DNA of 50,905 nucleotides from Variovorax paradoxus (GTDB taxonomy: Bacteria > Pseudomonadota > Gammaproteobacteria > Burkholderiales > Burkholderiaceae_C): assembly GCF_018614955.1 (NCBI RefSeq), contig NZ_JAGGNV010000023.1:1-50905 (forward strand), written 5' to 3'. The notes beneath the pieces are model-generated. The model was not told the origin of the DNA. It saw only the letters and a list, made by a program, of their open reading frames with translations, and ran no database searches. Below, piece after piece: positions 44,402 to 50,905 of this stretch (position 1 is its first letter; the number at the start of each line of letters is the position of its first letter). A program made the position numbers and the translations under genes.

Positions 44402-46140
44402 GCGGCGCTCCTGCCTTCGGCATGCGCGGCGTTCGCGGCGCGGTAGGCGAAGGCGATGATCGGCCCCAGCGTCGCGCCGCCGGCCCAGTAGGCGCGGCCG
44501 GAGGCCGAGGCGACGCAGTTGCCGACGCCGTAGAGGCCGGGGATCGGCCGGTCGGCGCCGTCGAGCACACGGCCGCGGGTGTCGGTCTTGGGCCCGCCCT
44601 TGGTGTCGAGGGTGCCGGCGACGACCAGCGCCGCGTAGTACGGCCCGGCATCGGCCAGCGGCCACATCGTCAGGTTGGTACGGCCCGGCTCGGCCTTCAC
44701 GTCGCCGTTGAAGAGCTGCTCGACGATGCGATCGCCGCGCTGGAAATCGAGGTCCTTGCCGGTCTTCGCGAACTGGTTGAAGCGCGCGATGGCGGCCTGC
44801 AGGTTGGGCAGGAAATCGGGCGCGAGCTTCGCACCTCCGGTGGCGCTGGCGTACTTGGCCAGGCGCTCGTCGATGGCGCGCGCCAGCTCCGCAAGGGTCG
44901 CGCCCTTGATCACGTGGCGGTCGTCGGTGCCGAGCGGCACGATCAGCCGGCCGTACTCAGCGCTGGCCGAATGCTGCTGCGAGCGCTGGTCCCAGACCGC
45001 GATGCGCACCAGGTTCGGGTACTCGGCCTTGGCGCCGTCCCACTCGAAGAAGGTCTGGGCCAGCTCGTTGTACTGCAGCTTCTCGTTGACGTTGCGCTGT
45101 CCGTACTTGTTGACGAAGAGCATCGAGTCGCCGGCCACCGAGAACATGCCCGAGATCGAGCCGTCCTTGGCGATCGCCTTCTCCATCGGGATCGGGCAGG
45201 TCCAGGCGTAGTTCATGTTGCGCAGCTGCGCGCCGAGCGGGCTGGCGATCTGCACGAAGTCGCCCTCGTTGCTGGGCGCCGCGCAGCCGCCGTAGATCGG
45301 GCCGTTCAAGAAGTTCTTGCGCAGCTCGGCGTTGTGCGTGAAGCCGCCGGTGGCGAAGATCACGGCCTTCCTCGCGCGCAGGCGCACCGTGGCATCGAGC
45401 TCGTCCTTCGCTTCGACGCCGATCACGCGGCCCGACCTGTCCTGCAGCACCTTGGTCACGCGCATGCCGGTGCGGATCGGAATGCCCTCCTGCCGCGCCT
45501 TGGTCGACAGGGTGCGCACCGCCACCAGACCGCCGTCGGACATGCTCGGGATCGCGTCCTTCGGCACCAGCACGCGGCCCTTGGGCGCCTTGTCTTCCGG
45601 CAGCTCGGCGAAGTAGTCGGGCACGTCGGCCACGTGGCGGTAAGGCAGCGCGCCCTTGGCCGCCAGCAGCTCGGCCGCCGGCGAGGCGCTGTCGTAGAAA
45701 GCGGAGCACATGTCGTACTCCCATGGCGTGAGGCCCAGGCGGGGATGCGCCGGGTCGTAGGTCTGCGGGCTCGACAGGCGCGCCACGTACTTCAGGAAGT
45801 CAGGCTTGGGGTCGGCGATGCCGGCTTTCTTCATCGCCTCGTTGTTCGGCACCCAGTACCAGAAGGCGGCCTTGGCGGTGGTGCCGCCGATGCTGCCGGC
45901 TTTCTCGAGGATCACCGCGCTGTTGCCCTGCCAGCGCGCGAACAGCGCCGAGGCCAGCCCGCCGCAGCCGCTGCCGCAGACCACGACGTCGTAGCTCGCG
46001 TCGAAGGCCGGTGCCGCTTCGGCGTCCTGCGCCGCCAGGCCCAGCGTCGCCGCCGCGACGGCCGCCGACCCTGCGCCGGCCTGCTGGATGAATCGCCGGC
46101 GCGAAGCTGCGCCAGCACCGGACCGGATGCGGTCTGCCAT
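44398..46140 (-). CDS. Tat-exported FAD dehydrogenase, 3-ketosteroid-dehydrogenase-like
   Basis: A 580-residue flavoprotein of the FAD_binding_2 family (fumarate reductase / ketosteroid Delta1-dehydrogenase). It begins with a twin-arginine signal (ASRRRFIQQAGAGSAAVAAA), then YDVVVCGSGCGGLASALFA, ILEKAGSIGGTTAKAAFWYW and ARKAVIFATGGFTHN. Near the C-terminus Y551 and G555 in YWAGGATLGP match the Tyr/Gly pair that in ketosteroid dehydrogenases promotes keto-enol tautomerisation (YPGPGATIG). This points to desaturation of a cyclic ketone rather than fumarate reduction. ATG overlap with the cytochrome gene supports electron transfer to it. GGAGA precedes the ATG. Confidence 0.88.
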   Translation of the reverse strand: MADRIRSGAGAASRRRFIQQAGAGSAAVAAATLGLAAQDAEAAPAFDASYDVVVCGSGCGGLASALFARWQGNSAVILEKAGSIGGTTAKAAFWYWVPNNEAMKKAGIADPKPDFLKYVARLSSPQTYDPAHPRLGLTPWEYDMCSAFYDSASPAAELLAAKGALPYRHVADVPDYFAELPEDKAPKGRVLVPKDAIPSMSDGGLVAVRTLSTKARQEGIPIRTGMRVTKVLQDRSGRVIGVEAKDELDATVRLRARKAVIFATGGFTHNAELRKNFLNGPIYGGCAAPSNEGDFVQIASPLGAQLRNMNYAWTCPIPMEKAIAKDGSISGMFSVAGDSMLFVNKYGQRNVNEKLQYNELAQTFFEWDGAKAEYPNLVRIAVWDQRSQQHSASAEYGRLIVPLGTDDRHVIKGATLAELARAIDERLAKYASATGGAKLAPDFLPNLQAAIARFNQFAKTGKDLDFQRGDRIVEQLFNGDVKAEPGRTNLTMWPLADAGPYYAALVVAGTLDTKGGPKTDTRGRVLDGADRPIPGLYGVGNCVASASGRAYWAGGATLGPIIAFAYRAANAAHAEGRSAA

Positions 46141-46193
46141 CTTTGTCTCCTCAAACACACAGAAGGACGCGCCGCTCTGCGGCGCGTTTTCCA

Positions 46194-47201
46194 CTAGAAA
46201 CTCACCGGGATCTCGGGACTCTCGCCCTTCTGGATCTCGTAGACCAGGCTCGGCGAGCCGTTCTCCCACACCAGCAGCATCGAGCGCTTCGGGCTGAAGC
46301 CCTGGTGGCGGCAGTAGGCGGGCATGGCGGCCATGTCGCCGGCCTTCATGATCACGCGGGCCATGGGTTTGCCGGTGTTCTTGTCGCCGCAGTCCCAATG
46401 GATCTCGTCGGTCATCTGGAAGAACCACTCGACCCGGTCGTTGCCATGGATGATCGGCAGGATGTGCTCTTCGGTGGTCGGGCACATGAAGCTGTGCTTC
46501 ACCACCGAGGTGAAGCTCGGGTTCCACGTCACCTGCGAGCGGCTCAGGAAGCCGAAGAGGTTGAAGGCATGCACCTCGTTCTCGAAGCCGGGCTCGGGGT
46601 GCAGCTCGGGCTCCCCCTGCGGCACGTCGGCGAAGGCGCGGTTGATCGGCGCGCCGGTGTCGTCGCTGCGCAGCCGGAGGTCGTCCTTCAGGCCGACGCA
46701 GCGCTTGGCGAGCTCGCGCGCCCGGGTGATCTTGGCGGTGTTGTTGCCCTTCTTCCGGCCATAGGGCGAGCCGGTTTCCTGCGGCGCGCTGAAGGGGTCG
46801 AAGCTCTCGTTGGTCCAGTCGTCGAGCATGGCCTCGAAGGTGGCGCGGATCTGCGCGGTCGGGAAGTTCTCGAGCAGGTCGATGCCGGCTTCCTTCATCG
46901 TGCCGTTGTAGCTGCCGGCGTAGAGGTCCACCGACTGGTAGTGGTTGACGGTGCCGACCACGTCGTCGAAGTTGACCCAGCCGTAGAAGAAGCCCCAGGC
47001 CACGTCGCGCATCAGCGCGCGCAGGTAGTTGCCGGCGTCCATGGTGTGGCTCATCGGCCGGCCGTCTCGGGTCTTCCAGGTGATGTGGACGAAATATTCG
47101 TCACGCCGGAAGCCGAAGCTGCCGAGCGAGAAGTCCTTGTAGCCGAGCGTGGCGTCGGGCTGCGACGCGATGACCTTGGCGAGTTCTGCGGGTGCGTTCA
47201 T
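46194..47201 (-). CDS. hapD: hydroquinone 1,2-dioxygenase, large (catalytic) subunit
   Basis: A 335-residue cupin-like non-haem iron dioxygenase subunit, similar to HapD/PnpCD-type enzymes that cleave hydroquinone to 4-hydroxymuconic semialdehyde. H252, N254 and E258 in IIHGNDRVEWF and H299 in YCRHQGFSPKRS have the same spacing (+2, +6, +47) as the iron ligands I recall for the PnpCD structure (H256, N258, E262, H303). LRALMRDVAWGFFYGWVNFD, SVVKHSFMCPTTEEHILP and SMLLVWENG are further family-like blocks. Start ATG 47201 follows GGAGGAA. The small subunit gene lies 20 bp upstream. Confidence 0.9.
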   Translation of the reverse strand: MNAPAELAKVIASQPDATLGYKDFSLGSFGFRRDEYFVHITWKTRDGRPMSHTMDAGNYLRALMRDVAWGFFYGWVNFDDVVGTVNHYQSVDLYAGSYNGTMKEAGIDLLENFPTAQIRATFEAMLDDWTNESFDPFSAPQETGSPYGRKKGNNTAKITRARELAKRCVGLKDDLRLRSDDTGAPINRAFADVPQGEPELHPEPGFENEVHAFNLFGFLSRSQVTWNPSFTSVVKHSFMCPTTEEHILPIIHGNDRVEWFFQMTDEIHWDCGDKNTGKPMARVIMKAGDMAAMPAYCRHQGFSPKRSMLLVWENGSPSLVYEIQKGESPEIPVSF

Positions 47202-47221
47202 GGCTTGATTCCTCCGTGGGT

Positions 47222-47734
47222 TCAGTGCGTCTGGCAGATCTCGGCCCACTTCTCGACCGAGAGTTCGCCCTTGCAGGTCTGCAGCACGATCACGCCGGGC
47301 TCGCCGGGCGCGCGGAACTGGTAGGCGGTGTTCTTCGGCAGCAGGCCCTGGTGGCCGCGCGAGAGCTTCATCCAGCCCATCTTCTGGCCCTTGGGTTCGC
47401 CCTTCACGCGCACCGCGCCGTTCTTCTCTACGTCGGCGACCGTCTGGGAAGCGTCGAGCTTGATGAGGTGGACCTCGAGCTCGCCGTCCATCACCAGCGC
47501 GAACTCATCGTGCGCGCAGGTGTACCAGGGGGAAGTGCCTTCGGCGCGCAGGGTCTCGAGCACGTAGATCTGGTTCTGGCCGAACACGACCTTCTCGTAG
47601 GGCTTGCTCTTGCTCGCGATCTCGAAACAGTTAGAGAAGGCGTAGTGGCGCACGTCGTCGGCGATCGGCTCGACGTGGCCTTTGTCGAAATCCTCGAGGG
47701 ACCCGAAGCGGGTCTGGTAGCCGGTGGCGGTCAT
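47222..47734 (-). CDS. hapC: hydroquinone 1,2-dioxygenase, small subunit
   Basis: A 170-residue cupin-fold protein, the non-catalytic partner of HapD-type dioxygenases. Typical blocks: HYAFSNCFEIASKSKPYEKV, YVLETLRAEGTSPWYTCAHDEFALVMDGELEVHL, EPKGQKMGWMKLSRGHQGLLPKNTAYQFRA and SVEKWAEICQ at the end. GGAGAC precedes the ATG at 47734. It is the first gene of the operon; the promoter should lie in 47735-48196. Confidence 0.88.
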   Translation of the reverse strand: MTATGYQTRFGSLEDFDKGHVEPIADDVRHYAFSNCFEIASKSKPYEKVVFGQNQIYVLETLRAEGTSPWYTCAHDEFALVMDGELEVHLIKLDASQTVADVEKNGAVRVKGEPKGQKMGWMKLSRGHQGLLPKNTAYQFRAPGEPGVIVLQTCKGELSVEKWAEICQTH

Positions 47735-48196
47735 GGGCTTGTCTCCTGGGGTCGTCGGCGCAGCGGTGCGCTGCGATGACTGAACTCTAGGAAACGAAGG
47801 CCCCCTCGGGTAGGGCCTAAATGCGGGCCGCATTGTTCGGCGAATCCGGTCAATCCGCAGGGTTAACCCGGGATGGGGTTGGTCGTCACGCTGGGGTGCG
47901 GAGGCGGGCGATCCCCCTCTGCGGCGCCGAAGCGCGCAGCCTTTCGCGGATCAGGGCTCGCGATTGCGGCCGACGCCGGGCCGCCCCAAGACGGGCCGAG
48001 CCTCCCCCTCGGGGGGTGGCGCAGCACACGAAGTGGCAAGCCGGGGGCCATTTGGTCTCCGAAGCGAGTTCGAGCGAGACCCCGCGAAAGGCGAGCACTG
48101 CAGGGAAGCCCGAAGGGCCGGCGCAGTGGGGTCGCACGGCCCGTACCGCATACCGGGCGTGCGTGCAAGGGAATCAATTCCCGATGCGACCCGATC
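47735..48196. promoter_or_regulatory. intergenic region upstream of the hydroquinone operon
   Basis: 460 bp between hapC and the LysR gene, both on the minus strand. It must hold the operon promoter (nearer 47735-47880) and the LysR 3' end. It contains a palindromic dispersed repeat (47976-48049) and a small dyad GGGAAT-CA-ATTCCC (48169-48182). I see no convincing -35/-10 pair and no gene. Confidence 0.55.
47976..48049. repeat. palindromic intergenic repeat, copy 2
   Basis: CCGGGCCGCCCCAAG, a CCCCC-T-CGGGGG hairpin, then GGGTGGCGCAGCACACGAAG and TGGCAAGCCGGGGGCC. Block order is the same as in the copy at 14773-14840, with the exact 12-mer CACACGAAGTGG at 48025-48036. Confidence 0.7.
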
Positions 48197-49147
48197 CTAA
48201 GCGTCCGCGATCAGCTCGGCCGGCAGCAAGCCGCGCTCGATCATCGCCGCATCCCACGGCGGCACGCGCGAGAAGGCTGCGGTGATGTGCTCGATGAACA
48301 GGCGCAGCTTGAAGGCATTGCGCGAAGTGCCCGCATAGACCGCGCTGAGCGAGAACGAGGAGAGCTGGTGCTCGGGCAGCACCACCTGCAGTTCGCCGCG
48401 CAGGATCGCATCGCCCGCCACCAGCGTCGGCAGGCAGACGATGCCGGCATGTTCGAGCGCGTACTCGCGCAGCAGGTGCACACTGTTGGTCAGCAATGCG
48501 GCGCTCATGTAGATCGTCACCTGCTCGCCTTCGTGATGGAAGGTCCAGCGGTCGCGGGTCGGGTAGCCGGAATAGAGGCCGAGCGTGTGCTTGTGCAGAT
48601 CGCGCGGGCTCTGCGGCGCGCCGTGCGTGCGCAGGTACTCGGGCGTGGCGCAGAACACGCGGCGCACCGGGAAGAGCGGGCGCGAGACCAGCTCGGTCGA
48701 GGCGGCCGGGAAGATCTGCAGCGCACAGTCCACGCCGGTCTTGACCGGGTCCACCACCGCGTCGCTCACGATCAGTTCGAGACGGATGTCGGGGTAGCTG
48801 ACCTGGAAGGCGCGCAGCAAGGATGCGAAATGGCCGAGCACGAAGCCGGTCAGCGCGTGGACGCGCAGCGTGCCGGTCGGCCCGGCCCGCGCGCCGCGCA
48901 TCTGGTCCATGATGTCGTTGGCCCGCCCGACCAGCTCGGTGCAGTCGCGCAGGAAGGCCTGCCCGACGTCGCTGAGCCGCACGACCCGCGTGCTGCGGTG
49001 GAACAGCGGCGCACCGACGTGGTCTTCGAGCTGCTTCACGCGGCTGGTGACCACCGACTTGGCCACGCGCAACTGCCTGGCAGCCTCGGCGAAGCTCTGT
49101 GTCTGCGCGACCCGAACGAATGTCTCTATGTTTTCCAGGCGGTCCAT
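48197..49147 (-). CDS. LysR-family transcriptional regulator, probable hydroquinone-operon regulator
   Basis: A 316-residue LysR regulator. Helix-turn-helix VRVAQTQSFAEAARQLRVAKSVVTSRVKQLE (about 10-40), effector domain about 90-295 including GVDCALQIFPAASTELVSRPL. It lies upstream of hapC in the same orientation, separated by 460 bp, so it is not divergent, but is the nearest regulator. GGAAG precedes the ATG. Assignment to the operon is by position only. Confidence 0.9.
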   Translation of the reverse strand: MDRLENIETFVRVAQTQSFAEAARQLRVAKSVVTSRVKQLEDHVGAPLFHRSTRVVRLSDVGQAFLRDCTELVGRANDIMDQMRGARAGPTGTLRVHALTGFVLGHFASLLRAFQVSYPDIRLELIVSDAVVDPVKTGVDCALQIFPAASTELVSRPLFPVRRVFCATPEYLRTHGAPQSPRDLHKHTLGLYSGYPTRDRWTFHHEGEQVTIYMSAALLTNSVHLLREYALEHAGIVCLPTLVAGDAILRGELQVVLPEHQLSSFSLSAVYAGTSRNAFKLRLFIEHITAAFSRVPPWDAAMIERGLLPAELIADA

Positions 49148-49314
49148 GGACTTCCAGCTTCGATACGCGATCGCGCAATATATCGCCTGGACGATGCCTT
49201 TTCGCGTTCGACGTATTGACGGTCCCGGCGTCCAGGACTACCTTTTGCAAGGCGGCGCACAAGCGCGCAGGCCCCCGGAGCTCACCGCTTGGACGATGCC
49301 AAGGCAGGCTACAG

Positions 49315-50025
49315 ATGAAGGACTTTCCATTGCATGGAGTTCGGTTGCCGAGAGTCTTCGGGCTGCTGCTCCTGTCTTGCGTCCTGCCTGGCCACTGCCT
49401 CGCTGGCGAGCTGAGGGGCAAGGTCCTGTACGCCGGTGCCGCCCCTGCGCGGCAGACAGTGCCGGTCACGATCGACCAGTATCTCTGCGGCAACGAAAAG
49501 CTCGCGGACGACCTGCAGGTGTCTGTCAATCGCGAGATCCGCAATGCCGTCGTATGGCTCGAGAATCCGCCGCCGGGTGCCGCGGCGCCGGCGCGAAACG
49601 AGAAGGTGGAACTCGATCAGAAGGGATGCTCGTTCGTGCCGAGGGTCGTCATCGTTCCAGCCGGCGGAACGGTGGATTTTCTGAACAGCGATCGCCTGCT
49701 CCACAACATTCATGCGACCCCGAAGCTCAACGTGTCGTTCAGTCGAACGCAGCCGATGGGCCGGACGATTCCAGTCACCTTCGCCAAGCCCGAGATCGTG
49801 CGCATCGAATGCGACCTGCATTCCTGGATGACCGCGTGGGTGGTGGTGGCTGCACACCCGTTCTACGCGGTCACCGGCGCCGATGGGGGCTTTGCCTTCG
49901 ACAATCTGCCGCCGGGCCAATACAAGCTCCAGATCTGGCATGAGCGGCTGGGCACGGTGCCCGCGAGCGTCACCGTCGGCGAGCAGCAGCCTGCGCAGCT
50001 CACCGTCGAGATGAAGGCGCGCTGA
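49315..50025 (+). CDS. secreted cupredoxin-like copper protein with carboxypeptidase-regulatory-like tail
   Basis: A 236-residue exported protein. The signal peptide ends near HCLAGEL (about 27-33). A cupredoxin-like domain (about 95-185) shows H130 in LLHNIH and C166-x-x-H169-x-x-M172 in ECDLHSWM, the type 1 copper ligand set of plastocyanin-like proteins. The tail (FYAVTGADGGFAFDNLPPGQYKLQIWHE) is a carboxypeptidase regulatory-like domain. This architecture occurs in proteins often annotated as methylamine-utilisation-like, of unproven role. ATG 49315 has AGG 6 bp upstream. Convergent with the superoxide-reductase-like gene. Confidence 0.85.
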   Translation: MKDFPLHGVRLPRVFGLLLLSCVLPGHCLAGELRGKVLYAGAAPARQTVPVTIDQYLCGNEKLADDLQVSVNREIRNAVVWLENPPPGAAAPARNEKVELDQKGCSFVPRVVIVPAGGTVDFLNSDRLLHNIHATPKLNVSFSRTQPMGRTIPVTFAKPEIVRIECDLHSWMTAWVVVAAHPFYAVTGADGGFAFDNLPPGQYKLQIWHERLGTVPASVTVGEQQPAQLTVEMKAR

Positions 50026-50049
50026 GGCAGCGACGAGGGACGCTTCGCC

Positions 50050-50493
50050 TCAAGGAAGCACGGTGATCTTTTTCGACGCCTCCCAGGCGGCGGAATGCGT
50101 CGGTTCGGCAATCGCCGTGAGCGACCCTCCTTCGTCGAGCGCCACCGTAAAGGTCACCGTCGGCGACGAATACACCGGATGCAGGTAGACGCGTGCGATC
50201 TCCACCGTGTCCTTGTACAACGCGACGTAGCGCACGAAGTGCTCCGCAAGGGAGGGGTGCAGCGATCCGGTTCCGACGCTGACCGTCACGTTGAACCAAG
50301 CCCCTCGGCGTACGCTGTCCGGTGCCGTGATCTTCGGGGTGTGCTTCGGGTCGATGCCCTTGTGAACCTGGCGGAACTCCGGCGTGAACTGCTGAGCCTG
50401 CTCCTCCTCGGCGTGCGCGGTGAGCGCGCCGAGGCTCAACGTCAGCAGCCCTGCGATCGCTGTGCACGCGGCGCTTCGAACTGTCTTCGGCAT
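50050..50493 (-). CDS. secreted superoxide-reductase (desulfoferrodoxin)-like protein lacking the iron Cys
   Basis: A 147-residue exported protein with signal peptide ending near TAHAEE (residue 28-29). The mature part follows the SOR fold: KHTPKITAP (H51), LHPSLAEHFVRYVALY (H79, H85), SSPTVTFTVALDEGGSLTAI and AEPTHSAAWEASKKITV (H133). Superoxide reductases have Cys-N-x-His at this last position; here the segment is E-P-T-H and the mature protein contains no Cys at all. SoxZ-like Ig folds are an alternative. It may bind another metal or none. ATG 50493 follows AAGGGGG. Same strand as the response regulator 21 bp upstream. Confidence 0.7.
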   Translation of the reverse strand: MPKTVRSAACTAIAGLLTLSLGALTAHAEEEQAQQFTPEFRQVHKGIDPKHTPKITAPDSVRRGAWFNVTVSVGTGSLHPSLAEHFVRYVALYKDTVEIARVYLHPVYSSPTVTFTVALDEGGSLTAIAEPTHSAAWEASKKITVLP

Positions 50494-50514
50494 GGAACCC
50501 CCTTTCGGCTTGCT

Positions 50515-50889
50515 TCAGAGGTCCGGAAGAAACTGCTTGACCATGGCAAGCAGCTCGCTCGGACTGTAGGGCTTTGCGAGGTAGCTGGACGCGCCGGCCT
50601 GCATCGCCTTCTCGCGGTCCCCGCTCAGTGCATACGAGGTGATCACGATGATCGGGATGTGGCGCGTGAGGGCGTCGGTGGTCAATCGCTTGGTGGCGTC
50701 GAGCCCGGACATCTTGGGCAGTTGCACGTCCATCAGGATGAGATCGGGCAAGTCCTGCTGCGCGAGCGCGACGCCGGTCTCTCCGTCCCCCGCCTCGATC
50801 AGGCGGCAGGACGAACGCTTGAGCAGCTGCCGCACGATCTTGCGGTTGTACTCGTTGTCCTCGACATACAGGATGGTGCGCTGGCTCAT
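50515..50889 (-). CDS. single-domain response regulator
   Basis: A 124-residue CheY/DivK-like receiver with no output domain. E10/D11 in ILYVEDNEYNRK, phospho-acceptor D54 in LILMDVQLP, T84 in IIVITSYA and K106 in YLAKPYS are all present, so phosphorylation is expected. It acts by protein contact with a kinase or another partner; the kinase gene may lie beyond the right edge. It is the last gene in the window, and its start (ATG 50889) is close to the edge but complete. Confidence 0.93.
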   Translation of the reverse strand: MSQRTILYVEDNEYNRKIVRQLLKRSSCRLIEAGDGETGVALAQQDLPDLILMDVQLPKMSGLDATKRLTTDALTRHIPIIVITSYALSGDREKAMQAGASSYLAKPYSPSELLAMVKQFLPDL

Positions 50890-50905
50890 AAGGCAACCTC
50901 TTGGT

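Noticed and set aside
44398..46140. Flavoprotein as fumarate reductase
   Set aside because: The C-terminal YWAGGATLGP fits the ketosteroid-dehydrogenase Tyr/Gly motif, and the His and Arg pattern expected for fumarate binding was not seen.

Overview
The window is GC-rich DNA that looks like a betaproteobacterium of the Comamonadaceae (Variovorax or a close relative). The signs are strong G/C bias at third codon positions, dense ATGA-coupled operons, many solute-binding-protein-led uptake operons with LysR regulators, and two copies of a palindromic repeat built around CACACGAAGTGG. The genus is an inference from gene content; no rRNA or housekeeping marker is present.

Layout. (1) 1-6465 is a pile of insertion sequences: a fragment of an IS110-type transposase at the left edge, an intact IS110-family element, an IS21-family element whose istB and istA are both frameshifted, and a second IS21-family element with a 5'-deleted, frameshifted istA and an intact istB. 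(2) 6466-8912 holds about 730 bp without a supportable gene, an FkbM-like methyltransferase gene and a DapB-like reductase gene. (3) 9299-18487 is one tightly packed plus-strand operon: a MurR/RpiR regulator, an isoaspartyl peptidase/asparaginase, the GsiABCD-type peptide/glutathione ABC transporter, a DmpA-type (P1) aminopeptidase and a DppA-type (M55) D-aminopeptidase. It reads as import and hydrolysis of unusual (isoaspartyl, gamma-linked or D-) peptides. (4) 18498-25024 is a mixed stretch: GlxA-like regulator, SLAC1/TehA-family channel, two small unknown proteins, a methyltransferase, a CGNR regulator divergent from an alpha/beta hydrolase with a visible operator-promoter, and a beta-propeller lipoprotein. 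(5) 25028-32352 is a minus-strand catabolic operon: NMT1-like binding protein, SsuBC-like ATPase and permease, FAD oxidoreductase, class III CoA transferase, enoyl-CoA hydratase, 7Fe ferredoxin and LysR; the substrate is unknown. (6) 32495-35283 has a frameshifted MFS transporter, a GNAT acetyltransferase and a divergent LysR.

(7) 35297-47734 is the most interesting part: a roughly 12.4-kb minus-strand operon that carries a complete HapCDEF-type hydroquinone ring-cleavage route. It has the two hydroquinone 1,2-dioxygenase subunits, a hydroxymuconic-semialdehyde-type dehydrogenase and maleylacetate reductase. Between the dioxygenase and the dehydrogenase sit a Tat-exported ketosteroid-dehydrogenase-like flavoprotein, a secreted cytochrome c and an NTF2-like protein; a Bug receptor and a whole Liv-type ABC importer follow. 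A LysR gene lies upstream. I infer that a cyclic ketone (for example a cyclohexanedione) is aromatised outside the cytoplasm, with electrons passed to cytochrome c, and that the resulting quinol is imported and cleaved to 3-oxoadipate. (8) 49315-50889 holds a secreted cupredoxin-like protein, a secreted superoxide-reductase-like protein that lacks the iron-binding cysteine, and a single-domain response regulator.

There are four apparent frameshifts (istB and istA of the first IS21 element, istA of the second, and the MFS gene). They may be real decay or assembly errors. No tRNA, rRNA or CRISPR array was seen.
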